This document shows, in pieces, positions 1-10,302 of a stretch of DNA of 64,000 bases. The DNA comes from Polynucleobacter corsicus. Its GTDB lineage: Bacteria; Pseudomonadota; Gammaproteobacteria; Burkholderiales; Burkholderiaceae. The position numbers were made by a program, and so were the translations under genes. The notes beneath the pieces are model-generated. The model did not search any database. It worked only from the letters and a program-made list of their open reading frames with translations, and was not told where the DNA came from. Position 1 is the first letter of the stretch. Every line of letters begins with the position of its first letter. The stretch covers positions 1,736,001 through 1,800,000 of the forward strand of contig NZ_CP061314.1 in NCBI RefSeq assembly GCF_018688255.1, read 5' to 3'.

Positions 1-1934
1 AAGTCTGCCAAAGCAGATAAATGATCACTCACCTTTTCTACCGAAAGCTCGTGATCCATACCAATGCCCAAATCCGCAAGCAAAGTAATAAAGGTTTCGG
101 TGTGATGGGTGATGCGCAAAATATCCATCGCCTGCTCTGAGCCATCACCATCAGCCATCACGTCATCAAGACGCATATCTAAGGTCGCTTTTACTTCCTG
201 CCAATACTGCTCTGGATTTTCAATCAGGGCTTTCTCGGTGCGCGAGTTGAGCAAGTAATCCAAGAGATGGGGATGCCGAGTTAAATATTGCGCGCCCCAT
301 TGAGAGGTCTTGAGTAAAGCCAATACATTCAATAGTGCCTGAGGATATTCAGACAAGATGGATAAATAGGCACTGCGTCTTGCAACTGCATCTAGCAAAT
401 CAAAAAAGCGTAGTAAGGTTTGGTCTGCGCTAATTGTTATTGGCTGGTCTATTTGCAAACACTCCGCAGCCTTACGAATGAGGTTGTTAAAAATAATCCT
501 GCTTTTTTCTGGTAACTGTCTTTGTTTAGAGCTATCAGCCCAAGCCAACCAACGGGCTGCAGACTCTGGGAACATTGTGGCATCTAGCTCCCAGCCTTCT
601 GGCAAGGAAGCATTGTCTAATCGTGCTCCATCATCTAGTACAAAAGCTTTTTCGAAATACCGGGCTACTGCTGCTTGATGTTTGTCGAGCTCAGATAAAA
701 AACGGGCTTGCTCTTGAATCTGATCAGGGCCACCCATACTCGCTGCTAAACGAGTGCGAGGACCTTCATCCTCGGGCAAATAGTGTGTCTGCTGATCTTC
801 CCAAACCTGAATCCGATGCTCTAAGCGACGCAAGTAAACGTAAGCCGCCTTTAAATCATCAGCCTCTTGGGCGGGCAAAATACCTTGCTGCTTTACCAAC
901 TCCAATACCTCTAGAGTAGGTCGAATGCGAAAGCGCGGATCGGTGCCACCACGCATCAATTGAAACATTTGCGCCAAGAACTCAATCTCACGGATGCCAC
1001 CACGACCCAACTTAATATCTCTAGATCGACCATGATGATTCGAGGAACGCTTCTCAGCCTCATGCTGTATCTGCCGATGCAATTCACGGATAGAAGCAAT
1101 CACGCCGTAATCTAAATGGCGGCGATAAACAAAAGGGCGAATCAGTTGATCAAGCTCACGCTCGCAATGAGCAAAGGAGGGTGAATCAGGCAAAGGTGAG
1201 ATCAACCTGCCCTTAATCCAGGCGTAGCGCTCCCACTCCCTTCCTTGTACCAATAGGTATTCCTCAAGCATATCGAGACTACAGACCAGGGGCCCAGAAT
1301 CTCCATTCGGTCTCAGACGCATGTCCACCCTAAATACAAAACCATTGGCGTCATGCTCAGCCAATAATTTAATCAGGCGCTTACCCATGCGCACAAACCA
1401 CTCGTGATGAGACAGGCTCTTCGGTCCGCCCTGAGTATCACCTTCGTGCTCATACAAAAAGATCAGGTCGATATCAGACGAAAGGTTGAGCTCTAACCCA
1501 CCCAACTTACCCATACCTACGACCATTAAAGGCATCTCTGAATCCGTGACCTGGCTCCAAGGCAGGCCAAAACGACGCTGCTGATCTTCTCGGATATAGG
1601 CAATCGAAAGGGCTACTGCCTCCTGCGCAAAATGACTCAGTGCATGCGTTACCTCACTGAGATCGGCCATGCCATTGAGGTCTCGGAAGGCAATCCAGAG
1701 CATGAGGCGCTGCCTTGCCAGCCTTAGATCCGCCATAAATTGAGCCTCATCTTGCTCGGGAGCGGCTAAAGCATCTTGGCAAGGACTCAATAGATCCCGG
1801 ATTCCAATCAGATCCACTTTTTGGGTGCCCTGAGAGCGAAGCCAATCAACCCACTCAGGGCGAGAATGGATCCAGCGTTGCGCGTAGCTGGAGTGCTGCT
1901 TTAGAAATTCAATTTGGGCGGCAAAATCAGTCAT
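1..1934 (-). CDS. glnE: Bifunctional glutamine synthetase adenylyltransferase/adenylyl-removing enzyme (N-terminal 644 residues; 3' end outside window)
   Basis: GlnE adjusts glutamine synthetase activity by adding or removing AMP, in response to PII and glutamine. The frame is open from an ATG at 1934 to the left edge, so roughly two thirds of a usual protein of about 930 residues is visible. The first nucleotidyltransferase motif is clear: GMGKLGGLELN at residues 140-150 followed by SSDIDLIFL at 152-160, with the metal-binding Asp pair D154/D156. In this family the N-terminal copy is the adenylyl-removing domain. A purine-rich GGAGA lies just before the start codon. The gene is divergent from yhdP. 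The second catalytic domain is not visible, so its integrity cannot be judged. Confidence 0.95.
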   Translation of the reverse strand, partial: MTDFAAQIEFLKQHSSYAQRWIHSRPEWVDWLRSQGTQKVDLIGIRDLLSPCQDALAAPEQDEAQFMADLRLARQRLMLWIAFRDLNGMADLSEVTHALSHFAQEAVALSIAYIREDQQRRFGLPWSQVTDSEMPLMVVGMGKLGGLELNLSSDIDLIFLYEHEGDTQGGPKSLSHHEWFVRMGKRLIKLLAEHDANGFVFRVDMRLRPNGDSGPLVCSLDMLEEYLLVQGREWERYAWIKGRLISPLPDSPSFAHCERELDQLIRPFVYRRHLDYGVIASIRELHRQIQHEAEKRSSNHHGRSRDIKLGRGGIREIEFLAQMFQLMRGGTDPRFRIRPTLEVLELVKQQGILPAQEADDLKAAYVYLRRLEHRIQVWEDQQTHYLPEDEGPRTRLAASMGGPDQIQEQARFLSELDKHQAAVARYFEKAFVLDDGARLDNASLPEGWELDATMFPESAARWLAWADSSKQRQLPEKSRIIFNNLIRKAAECLQIDQPITISADQTLLRFFDLLDAVARRSAYLSILSEYPQALLNVLALLKTSQWGAQYLTRHPHLLDYLLNSRTEKALIENPEQYWQEVKATLDMRLDDVMADGDGSEQAMDILRITHHTETFITLLADLGIGMDHELSVEKVSDHLSALAD

Positions 1935-1976
1935 TTCTCCATCTTAATCCGACTCTAGACTCAAACTTGCAGAAGC

Positions 1977-2013
1977 TTGGCGATCACCTAATGGCTGACG
2001 GATAATAGAGTCC
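1977..2013 (+). promoter_or_regulatory. Candidate promoter of yhdP, leaderless geometry
   Basis: TTGGCG at 1977-1982 and GATAAT at 2001-2006 are separated by 18 bases, matching a sigma-70 promoter (4/6 and 5/6). The hexamer ends only 7 bases before the yhdP ATG at 2014, so transcription would begin at about the start codon. No Shine-Dalgarno sequence is seen. The start point is inferred, not shown. Confidence 0.45.
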
Positions 2014-5000
2014 ATGCTTGTAAATATCATCTGGACTCGCCTGCTGAGCGTGCTTCAAAAACGTCCTCCAGGTTCTGGTGGTCGCTGGCGTAAGCGCGCC
2101 CTTATTGTTGCAGGCGTCACTGTGGCTTTTTTCGTATTAGGCCATCTTGGGGTGCGTTTTATTCTTTGGCCACAGATTGAGAAATCAAAGCCCACCATAG
2201 AGCGCTTAATGAGTGCTCGCTTGGGCACCAATTTCACGATGGATGATGTCCAGGTATCTTGGACTGGAATTCGACCAAGCTTTGCGATTCAAGGGTTACG
2301 ATTCAATGACGCAAGCACTCCCACCCCACCCTTGCTCATTGAAAATATCAGCGGGCAACTCAGCTGGCTTTCTTTCTATTATTTAGCGCCCTATTTTCAC
2401 GAGATCACTATTGATCGGGCGCAGCTATACGCACAACGCGATTCAAAAGGCATCGTTTCCATTGCTGGAATTCCGATTCAAGGCGATGCCGATAATTTTT
2501 CAACCGGTAACTGGTTGTTCGCTCAAAACGATATCCAAATTAACAATGCCAAAATTTATTGGGAGGACCAACAAAGTCGAAAGCTAAAAACTGTCATTGA
2601 TATTCAAAGCTTTCACTTAATTAATGGCATTCGTAGTCACGAGGGTCAGCTCAACGCTCAAACCCCCTGGAGCCCAAATCCAATCAAACTCCAAGCTGAC
2701 TTTGTCCATCACCTTGGTGGCCAGGGGGGTAATTGGCGCGACTGGATCGGAACTATTTCATGGGATCTTACTGAACTCAAGCTCGGTCAAATTTCTAAAG
2801 ACCTCAGTCTTCCGGTCTATGACTTGGGCGGCAGAATCAACTCTCAGGGCAGCCTGAAGCTCGATGGTGGCAAGGCTAATGGAGGGCAAATGTCCTTAAT
2901 AGCCGATCAACTCATCGTGCAATTAAACAAGGATGAGGATCCCCTTGAGTTTGGCAGGCTGGAGACAGAGCTAATCCAAGATACAGATGGCGGCTTAAAT
3001 TCCATTACAACAAAAACCTTGGCATGGCGCAATATCGATAGCCCACAAACTGCATCACTTGAAAAATTAAGCCCCATTACTTTCCGTTGGCGTCCACCAA
3101 AAGATGGTGGCGAGATCAAAGAGTTCGGCTTCTCATCACCAAAAATACAATTGGAAGATATTGCCCTCTTTGCACTCAATCTTCCTCTGCCAAAAAAGAT
3201 TCATCAATGGATCAAGATTTCTGAAGCAGATGGTGAGTTGCAGAATGTAGATATAAACTGGTCCGAAAGCCAATCTGCACTAGCGGCTTTGCCTATTCCG
3301 GGAAATTGGTTTTCCTCTCACAAACTCGACTTCACTATCAGCGCAAAGCTCAAGGACATTAGCTTTACTGGAGTGAATAAATCGATGCCCTCAGCTGCAA
3401 ATTTATCTGGCAACTTAGTGAGCAATCAGAAGCAAGGTAACTTCACACTAGATTCGAGCAATCTTGAATTAGAGATGAGTGACTTTTTATCCGCCTCTGA
3501 AATTCAACTGGATCGCGCAAAAGGTGAGATTAGTTGGTCCAAGCAAAAAGGGGGTTGGCTAATCAATGCTAAGAAACTGCAGCTCAGTAACTCTGAAATT
3601 ACAACCAATTTTGATCTCAGCTATTTGATCGGCGCACTTAAGCAACCCGACTTCATCACTTTAGATATGGAATTCGTTAAGGCTAAGCTAGCAACGGTCC
3701 ATCGCTATTTGCCAGTTGGAATAGATAAGGATATCCGCCTTTACCTAAGCAAAGCATTTGAGTCCGGGGAGATTCAAAATGGCTCTTTACACATTAAGGG
3801 TGACCCCAATCAAGCACCTTACCCAGCTGGCACCGTTGGAGAGCTCAGCTTAAATTTACCTTTCTCCAAAGCAAGCTTTAAGCCAGCACCTCTGCTACCA
3901 AAAAGCCAAGGGGTTTGGTCAGCACTGAATAATGTCAGTGGCACCATCAACTTGAAACAAGCAGCTTTAAATATTGATGTGGATAAAGCAAACTATCAAA
4001 GAGTGGCTATCACCAAGGTCAAAGCACAAATTCCGGATCTCAGCGCTAAAAATCTGGCCTTACTCATTAATAGCTCTATTGAGGGTGATGGCTCTGAAAT
4101 CCTCGAATACCTATTTGTATCACCCGTAGGTATTTCGCAAGCCAACTTAGCTAAAAATCTCACTCTTAAAGGCCCTGTGAATGTGGGTCTTGACTTAAAA
4201 ATTCCGCTAGCTGGAAGTGACGATGTTAGCTTCGATGCAAAAATTAACCTTCCTGGAAATCAAGTGCAATGGGGGCAGGTTCCTCCACTTGAAAATCTGA
4301 AAGGCAAGGTGCGCATTACTGAAGTTAATCCTGAGTTTGATAATGTCACCGCAAACTTTTTAGGCGGCACCTTCAAAATTGCTAGCGCACCCTCTTCGGC
4401 AGGTAACACTAGCTTTAGCATTGGAGGCAACATTAATGCTAGCTTCATCAAAGATTATATTTCAGGAAATTTAAAATCTCGAGCCCACCCAGCACTTCTT
4501 AGTGCGATGAGTGGATCAGCTAAATATGAAGGTCTGATCAACTTTAATAAAGCAGGCAGCCAAACCAAACTCAATTTTGATTTACGCAATTGGGCTAGCT
4601 CTGCCCCCTCACCTGCCAAGAAATTAGCAGGAACCCCTATGTTGGGTGAGCTCAATCTAAAAATTTACCCTGCCAGCAAAACCAATTTAGTACGCGCAGA
4701 TTGGTCTGGAAAATTAGGAGACCAATATTTTCTTCAGGGAAATCTCAATTCCACGAATGAAGTAAAAAATGCAGTCGGTGTTGGGTCTCCAACAGCATTG
4801 CCACAACAAGGCACTTTACTCCACTTAGCAAGCAATGAACTAGACCTTGATCAGTGGGTAGAGTTTTTAGGAGCAGGAAAATCAAAGGGCAAAACGAATG
4901 AAGTCAATCTTTCAAATGCCCTCGAGGAGGATGTACAAATCTCTGCTCAAGTGAAGAAATTAATCGCCCTAGATCGAGAGTGGTCTGATGTCAGCATGCA

Positions 5001-6183
5001 GTCTCAGAAGAAAAATATCGCTTGGCAACTGCGTTTAAATTCGCCCCAGATTGCTGGACAGCTGCAATGGCAACCCGGCAGTAGTGATCACCCTAGTGGA
5101 TTTGTGTCTGGAAGACTTACACGCCTCAAAATTCCAGATCAACGTATAGCTCCAGACTTAGTATCCAAGGAAAGTACTCCACAAAAAGCTAGCCCCCTCA
5201 AGACTCCGGTCGATCCAAATGCTATCCCCAGTCTAGATTTAACAATAGATGATTTGAGCTGGACCAAGGCGCAACTAGGTGCCGTCAAAATCAAATCTAA
5301 AACTAGTCGCGATCTCATGAAGCTTGAGTCAATGCAAATTAATAATCCTCAAGGCAACTCCACTATCAAAGGTCAGTGGCAGGCTAGCGCCCAAAATAAT
5401 CCAGAACTGAGCTCATTCACTGCGGATATGAATATCAAAGATGCGGGGCAGATTATTTCCCATTGGAGTAACTCTAAGTCGGTAGAGGGTGGCGAAGGAA
5501 AGCTCAATGCCTCGCTCTCATGGTCTGGGTCACCCTTTTCTCCAGCCTATGATTCTCTTGCTGGCAACGTGAGCTTAGACCTCGCCAAAGGGCGCTTATT
5601 AGAAGTCAATACCGATGGAGCTAAGTTACTGGATGTTCTGAGTCTGCAAAGTCTCTTTAGATTTGCAACCTTAGACCTCAAAGGTAGCCTGGGAAATTTG
5701 GCAACCAAAGGTACGCCTTTCAATTCCATCGCCAGCAACTTTGAGATTACACAAGGGGTTGCACAAACCAAGCAATTCACCATGATTCTGGATCAAGCTC
5801 GGGTTGCTATGACGGGGCAAATTAATGTCCCCAAAGAAACCCAGGATCTCCGGATAACTATCTTTCCTACGATTGACGCCACTGCAGGCTCACTTGCGGC
5901 ATTTGTAATTAATCCCATTATTGGTTTAGGAGCAGTACTAGGTCAGTACCTCATCACCAATCAAATTAACCGCACCATGCAGACAGATTATTTGGTTCAG
6001 GGCTCCTGGGAAAATCCTGAGGTAGTTCCTCTTGATCAAAAGGGTCAACCGCTCGATGCTAAAACTTTAGAGACGATTCGCACTAAAAATCTTTTGAAAG
6101 AGCAGACAAAACCAAGCTCTCCTAATTCTGCTCCCGCAAACCCACCTACAAACCAAAACACCACTACCCAAATGCCAGGTTAA
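2014..6183 (+). CDS. yhdP: YhdP family AsmA-like envelope protein (intermembrane lipid transfer candidate)
   Basis: A 1389-residue protein of the YhdP/AsmA-like family (TIGR02099 type). Members span the periplasm from an inner-membrane anchor and take part in phospholipid transport to the outer membrane; E. coli YhdP is about 1270 residues. One N-terminal membrane segment is visible at about residues 27-50, following a basic stretch (KRPPGSGGRWRKR). A very long beta-rich region follows, with no further membrane helix until the conserved hydrophobic AsmA-like C-terminal part at about 1285-1320 (IDATAGSLAAFVINPIIGLG). The tail after about 1350 is rich in Pro, Asn and Thr and is probably disordered. 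The gene follows a short divergent gap from glnE and is followed after 4 bases by the amidase gene. Confidence 0.9.
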   Translation: MLVNIIWTRLLSVLQKRPPGSGGRWRKRALIVAGVTVAFFVLGHLGVRFILWPQIEKSKPTIERLMSARLGTNFTMDDVQVSWTGIRPSFAIQGLRFNDASTPTPPLLIENISGQLSWLSFYYLAPYFHEITIDRAQLYAQRDSKGIVSIAGIPIQGDADNFSTGNWLFAQNDIQINNAKIYWEDQQSRKLKTVIDIQSFHLINGIRSHEGQLNAQTPWSPNPIKLQADFVHHLGGQGGNWRDWIGTISWDLTELKLGQISKDLSLPVYDLGGRINSQGSLKLDGGKANGGQMSLIADQLIVQLNKDEDPLEFGRLETELIQDTDGGLNSITTKTLAWRNIDSPQTASLEKLSPITFRWRPPKDGGEIKEFGFSSPKIQLEDIALFALNLPLPKKIHQWIKISEADGELQNVDINWSESQSALAALPIPGNWFSSHKLDFTISAKLKDISFTGVNKSMPSAANLSGNLVSNQKQGNFTLDSSNLELEMSDFLSASEIQLDRAKGEISWSKQKGGWLINAKKLQLSNSEITTNFDLSYLIGALKQPDFITLDMEFVKAKLATVHRYLPVGIDKDIRLYLSKAFESGEIQNGSLHIKGDPNQAPYPAGTVGELSLNLPFSKASFKPAPLLPKSQGVWSALNNVSGTINLKQAALNIDVDKANYQRVAITKVKAQIPDLSAKNLALLINSSIEGDGSEILEYLFVSPVGISQANLAKNLTLKGPVNVGLDLKIPLAGSDDVSFDAKINLPGNQVQWGQVPPLENLKGKVRITEVNPEFDNVTANFLGGTFKIASAPSSAGNTSFSIGGNINASFIKDYISGNLKSRAHPALLSAMSGSAKYEGLINFNKAGSQTKLNFDLRNWASSAPSPAKKLAGTPMLGELNLKIYPASKTNLVRADWSGKLGDQYFLQGNLNSTNEVKNAVGVGSPTALPQQGTLLHLASNELDLDQWVEFLGAGKSKGKTNEVNLSNALEEDVQISAQVKKLIALDREWSDVSMQSQKKNIAWQLRLNSPQIAGQLQWQPGSSDHPSGFVSGRLTRLKIPDQRIAPDLVSKESTPQKASPLKTPVDPNAIPSLDLTIDDLSWTKAQLGAVKIKSKTSRDLMKLESMQINNPQGNSTIKGQWQASAQNNPELSSFTADMNIKDAGQIISHWSNSKSVEGGEGKLNASLSWSGSPFSPAYDSLAGNVSLDLAKGRLLEVNTDGAKLLDVLSLQSLFRFATLDLKGSLGNLATKGTPFNSIASNFEITQGVAQTKQFTMILDQARVAMTGQINVPKETQDLRITIFPTIDATAGSLAAFVINPIIGLGAVLGQYLITNQINRTMQTDYLVQGSWENPEVVPLDQKGQPLDAKTLETIRTKNLLKEQTKPSSPNSAPANPPTNQNTTTQMPG

Positions 6184-6187
6184 ATAG

Positions 6188-7021
6188 ATGAGCGCACCAA
6201 GAAATTCTTCTGAACTCAACATGGCATCGATACAAATGGTATCGACTCCCAGTCTCAATGAAAATCTCGAAACTGCAGCACGCTTAATTAAAGCCGCTAC
6301 AGATTCCGGGGCGCAGATTGCCGTGTTACCAGAATATTTTTGCTTAATGGGTTTAAAGGATACCGATAAGGTCAATGCGCGCGAAGCGGCAGGGTCTGGT
6401 CCGATTCAAGAGCGACTTGCCTCAATCGCACAAGAAAATAATATCTATCTAGTTGCTGGGACAATTCCGCTTGAGGCTAATGAATCCAATAAGGTTCTCA
6501 ATACCTCCTTAGTGTTTAATCCTCAAGGCACACAAATCGCTCGTTACGACAAAATTCATTTATTTGGCTTTCAAACTCCAACGGAGCGTTACGAAGAGTC
6601 TGAAACTATTTCAGCGGGTAGCCAACCAGGCCAATTCTCAATCGAGGTTGATGCAGTGGAATGGCACTTTGGATTGAGTATTTGTTATGACCTACGTTTT
6701 CCAGAACTGTATCGCGCACTTGGCCAAGTGGATTGCCATATTATTCCAGCTGCATTTACCTACACCACAGGTAAAGATCATTGGGAAATTCTTCTGCGTG
6801 CACGCGCAATTGAAAACCAATGCTATGTCCTAGCTTCAGCCCAAGGCGGTCTTCACTTGAATCAACGACGTACTTGGGGTGAGAGCATGCTAATTGACCC
6901 TTGGGGAGAGATATTGAGTAATCTTCCTGAAGGCGAGGGTTTTATTCAGGGTACGCTCAGCAAAGATAAATTAAAAGAGGTACGCTCTAAGCTACCTGCA
7001 CTAAAACACCGCAAGCTTTAA
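6188..7021 (+). CDS. Carbon-nitrogen hydrolase, Nit1/deaminated glutathione amidase type
   Basis: A 277-residue cytoplasmic nitrilase-superfamily amidase. The catalytic triad is visible: Glu49 in LPEYF, Lys122 in YDKIHLF, and Cys166 in SICYDLRFPELYR. Length and the DLRFPELYR context match the Nit/YbeM branch, whose best-known members hydrolyse deaminated glutathione, a side product of transaminases. That substrate is inferred from the branch. The gene starts 4 bases after yhdP and ends 24 bases before tldD, so all three are probably co-transcribed. Confidence 0.87.
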   Translation: MSAPRNSSELNMASIQMVSTPSLNENLETAARLIKAATDSGAQIAVLPEYFCLMGLKDTDKVNAREAAGSGPIQERLASIAQENNIYLVAGTIPLEANESNKVLNTSLVFNPQGTQIARYDKIHLFGFQTPTERYEESETISAGSQPGQFSIEVDAVEWHFGLSICYDLRFPELYRALGQVDCHIIPAAFTYTTGKDHWEILLRARAIENQCYVLASAQGGLHLNQRRTWGESMLIDPWGEILSNLPEGEGFIQGTLSKDKLKEVRSKLPALKHRKL

Positions 7022-7045
7022 TACAGAAAGTTCAGCAAAATCAAG

Positions 7046-8536
7046 ATGAGAGCACCAGAAGCATTATTTCCGAGTGATTGGACTAAGCCTAAGAAACAGG
7101 CAGACCTTCTCAAGCTGGCTAAATCTATTCTGCTTGAGCCAACTGGCCTTTCCGAGCAAGACTTGCATCACACTTTTGGCAACATGTTCACGCATCAACT
7201 CGACGATGCCGACCTTTATTTCCAACACACCCGTAGCGAGAGCTGGAGCCTGGAAGAAGGTATTGTGAAATCCGGCAGCTTTAACATTGACCAAGGCGTT
7301 GGTGTGCGCGCAATCTATGGAGATAAGACCGCCTTTGCTTACTCTGATGAAATTAATTTAGAGGCCCTCAACAAGGCAGCCAAATCTACGCGCGTGATTG
7401 GACCCCAAGGTGGTACACGTGCGCTTGCAAGCAAAATCTTCACACCCGTATCCAACGAACTCTACTCAGATTTAAATCCTTTAGATTCACTAGCACCCCA
7501 AGAAAAGATTGCCTTACTTGAAGGCATTGAGCGTCGCGCAAAAGCACGTGACCCGCGCATCATCCAGGTGATGGCTAGCTTGGCTGGTGAGTTTGATGTG
7601 GTGCTCGTAGTTCGAGCGGATGGCCTATTAGCAGCTGATGTACGTCCGCTAGTGCGGGTGTCAGTCCATGTGATTGCCGAACAAAATGGTCGTCGCGAAT
7701 CTGGATCTTCAGGAGGTGGCGGTCGTCATGATTACCACTACTTCAATACAGAACTCATTAATCAATATGTTGATGAAGCGGTTGATGGCGCACTGATTAA
7801 TTTAGACTCTCGCCCCGCCCCAGCCGGCCCAATGACAGTAGTGATGGGACCAGGATGGCCTGGCGTTTTATTGCACGAAGCGGTAGGTCACGGCCTTGAG
7901 GGGGACTTTAATCGCAAGGGCTCATCCGCTTTTGCTGGCTGCATTGGACAACGCGTTGCCGCTAACGGTGTCACTGTAGTGGATGACGGAACACTTTCCG
8001 GTCGTCGTGGCTCACTCAATATTGATGATGAAGGCACGCCCACCCAATGCACTACCTTGATCGAAGATGGTATTTTGAAGGGTTACATTCAGGATAGCCT
8101 GAATGCCAGACTCATGAACATGCCCCTGACAGGCAATGGACGGCGCGAGAGTTTTGCCTCCCTACCAATGCCACGCATGACTAATACCTATATGTTGGCT
8201 GGTAAGGATGATCCTCAAGAAATTGTAGCCAGCATTAAACGCGGCCTATATGCAGTCAACTTTGGGGGCGGTCAAGTCGATATTACTAGCGGTAAATTCG
8301 TATTTTCAGCCTCAGAGGCCTATTGGGTAGAAAACGGCAAAATTCAATATCCCGTTAAGGGCGCCACCATCATTGGTAGCGGCCCGGAGTCCTTAAAACA
8401 GGTCTCTATGATCGGAAATGACCTGAAATTAGACGGCGGCATCGGGGTTTGCGGCAAGGAAGGCCAGAGCGTCCCTGTGGGCGTTGGGCAGCCAACTTTA
8501 CGCATTGACAGCTTGACTGTCGGAGGAACGGCTTAA
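7046..8536 (+). CDS. tldD: Metalloprotease TldD
   Basis: A 496-residue TldD protein. TldD pairs with TldE (PmbA) to form a zinc-dependent protease that trims unfolded or modified peptides, such as antibiotic precursors and CcdA in E. coli. The zinc-binding HEAVGH motif lies at residues 277-282, in the usual context [15 protein letters not shown] glycine-rich stretch ([15 protein letters not shown]) at about 219-233 is also typical of the family. The TldE partner is not in this window; the two genes are commonly unlinked. The start at 7046 gives the usual family length. Confidence 0.95.
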   Translation: MRAPEALFPSDWTKPKKQADLLKLAKSILLEPTGLSEQDLHHTFGNMFTHQLDDADLYFQHTRSESWSLEEGIVKSGSFNIDQGVGVRAIYGDKTAFAYSDEINLEALNKAAKSTRVIGPQGGTRALASKIFTPVSNELYSDLNPLDSLAPQEKIALLEGIERRAKARDPRIIQVMASLAGEFDVVLVVRADGLLAADVRPLVRVSVHVIAEQNGRRESGSSGGGGRHDYHYFNTELINQYVDEAVDGALINLDSRPAPAGPMTVVMGPGWPGVLLHEAVGHGLEGDFNRKGSSAFAGCIGQRVAANGVTVVDDGTLSGRRGSLNIDDEGTPTQCTTLIEDGILKGYIQDSLNARLMNMPLTGNGRRESFASLPMPRMTNTYMLAGKDDPQEIVASIKRGLYAVNFGGGQVDITSGKFVFSASEAYWVENGKIQYPVKGATIIGSGPESLKQVSMIGNDLKLDGGIGVCGKEGQSVPVGVGQPTLRIDSLTVGGTA

Positions 8537-8543
8537 TACGGCT

Positions 8544-8555
8544 TAAAATAGCCAG
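8544..8555 (+). promoter_or_regulatory. Candidate -10 element of aroG, leaderless geometry
   Basis: TAAAAT at 8544-8549 (5/6 to consensus) lies exactly 6 bases before the aroG ATG at 8556. A start point at the usual distance would fall on the A of ATG. No well-spaced -35 box was found: TTGACT at 8513-8518 is 25 bases away. No Shine-Dalgarno sequence is present. Confidence 0.35.
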
Positions 8556-9680
8556 ATGAGCCAACAAAATACGAATCCCGCAAACTGGTACGCTGCCGTT
8601 GATAAAACGTCAGATACGGACGATCAACGCATTCACAATATTACTGTTCTGCCACCACCAGAGCATTTAATTCGCTTCTTCCCGATCGCCGGAACGCCTA
8701 CAGAAGCACTCATCAGCAAGACACGTAAAAAGATTCGCGACATCATTCATGGAAAAGATGATCGCCTGCTCGTGATCATTGGGCCTTGCTCGATTCATGA
8801 CCCCCGTGCAGCACTCGAATACTGCCAAAGACTGCTCGTAGAGCGTGATCGCTTTGCAGGTGAACTCGAAATTGTGATGCGTGTCTATTTTGAAAAGCCA
8901 CGCACAACGGTTGGCTGGAAGGGCTTAATTAATGACCCGTACTTAGATGAGAGCTATCGCATTGAAGAGGGTCTGCGAATGGCTCGCCAAGTATTGATGG
9001 AAATTAATCGCCTAGGCATGCCTGCAGGTAGCGAATTTTTGGATGTAATTTCTCCGCAATATATTGCAGATCTGATTTCTTGGGGCGCTATTGGCGCACG
9101 CACAACCGAGAGTCAAGTACATCGCGAACTCGCTTCTGGTCTATCAGCACCAATCGGATTTAAGAATGGCACCGATGGCAATATCAAGATTGCTACTGAT
9201 GCCATTCAGGCCGCTAGCCGCCCACACCACTTCTTATCAGTGCATAAGAACGGCCAAGTATCTATTGTGGAAACTAAAGGCAATAAAGACTGTCACGTTA
9301 TCTTACGTGGCGGAAAAGAGCCTAATTATGAAGCGCAATATGTTCAAGCAGCCTGCTCCGAGCTAGAAGCAGCTAAGCTTCCAGCCGGCTTGATGATTGA
9401 CTTATCTCATGCGAATTCCAGCAAAAAACATGAGCGTCAAATTGTGGTGGCAGAAAATATTGCCGAACAAATTGAATCTGGCTCACATCATATTTTTGGC
9501 GTGATGATTGAAAGTCACCTCAATGATGGTGCGCAAAAATTCTCGCCAGGAAAAGACGATCCAAACAAATTGGAATACGGCAAGAGCATTACCGATGCTT
9601 GCATTAATTGGGAAGACTCAGCCAACGTATTACAACGCTTGGCTTTAGCTGTGAAGAATCGCAGAAAAGTGAAGAAGTGA
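8556..9680 (+). CDS. aroG: 3-deoxy-7-phosphoheptulonate synthase (class I DAHP synthase)
   Basis: The first enzyme of the shikimate pathway, joining phosphoenolpyruvate and erythrose 4-phosphate. The protein has 374 residues, close to the AroG/AroF/AroH family length. Signature motifs are present: IIGPCSIHDPRAA from residue 74, carrying the metal-ligand Cys78, and the PEP-binding KPRTTVGWKGLINDP at 114-128. Later come EFLDVISPQYIADLISWGAIGART and the metal-site H...E...D residues. Which aromatic amino acid inhibits it cannot be told from sequence, so the symbol is generic. A strong hairpin terminator follows at 9720. Confidence 0.93.
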   Translation: MSQQNTNPANWYAAVDKTSDTDDQRIHNITVLPPPEHLIRFFPIAGTPTEALISKTRKKIRDIIHGKDDRLLVIIGPCSIHDPRAALEYCQRLLVERDRFAGELEIVMRVYFEKPRTTVGWKGLINDPYLDESYRIEEGLRMARQVLMEINRLGMPAGSEFLDVISPQYIADLISWGAIGARTTESQVHRELASGLSAPIGFKNGTDGNIKIATDAIQAASRPHHFLSVHKNGQVSIVETKGNKDCHVILRGGKEPNYEAQYVQAACSELEAAKLPAGLMIDLSHANSSKKHERQIVVAENIAEQIESGSHHIFGVMIESHLNDGAQKFSPGKDDPNKLEYGKSITDACINWEDSANVLQRLALAVKNRRKVKK

Positions 9681-9719
9681 AGAAATGGAAAAATAAGGCA
9701 AGCTTGCCTTATTAACCTT

Positions 9720-9752
9720 AAAAGAGACTAATTTATTTAGTCTCTTTTTTTT
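9720..9752. terminator. Bidirectional intrinsic terminator between aroG and the adenosyltransferase gene
   Basis: A 12-bp perfect stem (AAAAGAGACTAA / TTAGTCTCTTTT) with loop TTTAT is followed by a T run on the plus strand and an A run before it. It serves aroG. On the minus strand it also forms the last codons and stop of the adenosyltransferase gene (TAA at 9735-9733), so the terminator is partly coding. A second palindrome, AATAAGGCAAGCTTGCCTTATT, lies just upstream at 9692-9713. Confidence 0.8.
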
Positions 9753-10302
9753 CATGCTTCCATAAAACGTCTTGACCGCCTGCCGCACGATTCAGAACCC
9801 GCGCTAATACAAACAATAGATCCGATAAGCGATTAACGTATTGACGCGGAGCATCGTATAAAGGCTCCTCCCAACCCAAACGCACAATCGATCTTTCTGC
9901 CCGTCTACAGACTGTGCGGCAAACGTGGGCCTGAGAAGCTGCACGAGTGCCACCTGGAAGAATAAATTCCGTCAGAGGAGGCAAAGTCGCATTGAATTTT
10001 TCCAGCCAAATATCCAACTGAGCTACCTGTTCTGGCTTGAGTAGGGTGTAATTGGGTATACAAAGCTCCCCGCCCAGGTCAAATAAATCATGTTGTACTT
10101 GCAAAAATAGGTTTTTGAACTCCTCTGCAAGGCTCTCGGGGATTGATTCAGTCATCAAAACCCCGATTTCGGAGTTCAATTCATCCACATCGCCCATGGC
10201 GCAAATGCGCAAATGATCCTTTTCCACCCGGCTACCATCGCCAAGCCCGGTCATGCCCGCATCACCAGTTCTGGTGGCTATTTTTGAAAGTCGATTTCCC
10301 AT
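9733..10302 (-). CDS. pduO: ATP:cob(I)alamin adenosyltransferase, PduO type
   Basis: Transfers the adenosyl group of ATP to cob(I)alamin, making coenzyme B12. The 189-residue protein begins MGNRLSKIATRTGDAGMTGL, with the family's N-terminal ATP-binding motif TRTGDxGxTGLGDGSR, and ends with the conserved RLSDLLFVLAR helix. The frame is open upstream to 10431, but that extension would run into glcD. The ATG at 10302 fits the family start, so I chose it. A perfect TATAAT lies just ahead of the start. The gene is divergent from glcD by 18 bases and convergent with aroG. Confidence 0.9.
   Translation of the reverse strand: MGNRLSKIATRTGDAGMTGLGDGSRVEKDHLRICAMGDVDELNSEIGVLMTESIPESLAEEFKNLFLQVQHDLFDLGGELCIPNYTLLKPEQVAQLDIWLEKFNATLPPLTEFILPGGTRAASQAHVCRTVCRRAERSIVRLGWEEPLYDAPRQYVNRLSDLLFVLARVLNRAAGGQDVLWKHEKKETK

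Noticed and set aside
6067..6375. 102-codon frame across the yhdP/amidase junction, minus strand
   Set aside because: Antisense of two coding genes, no ribosome-binding site or recognisable motif.
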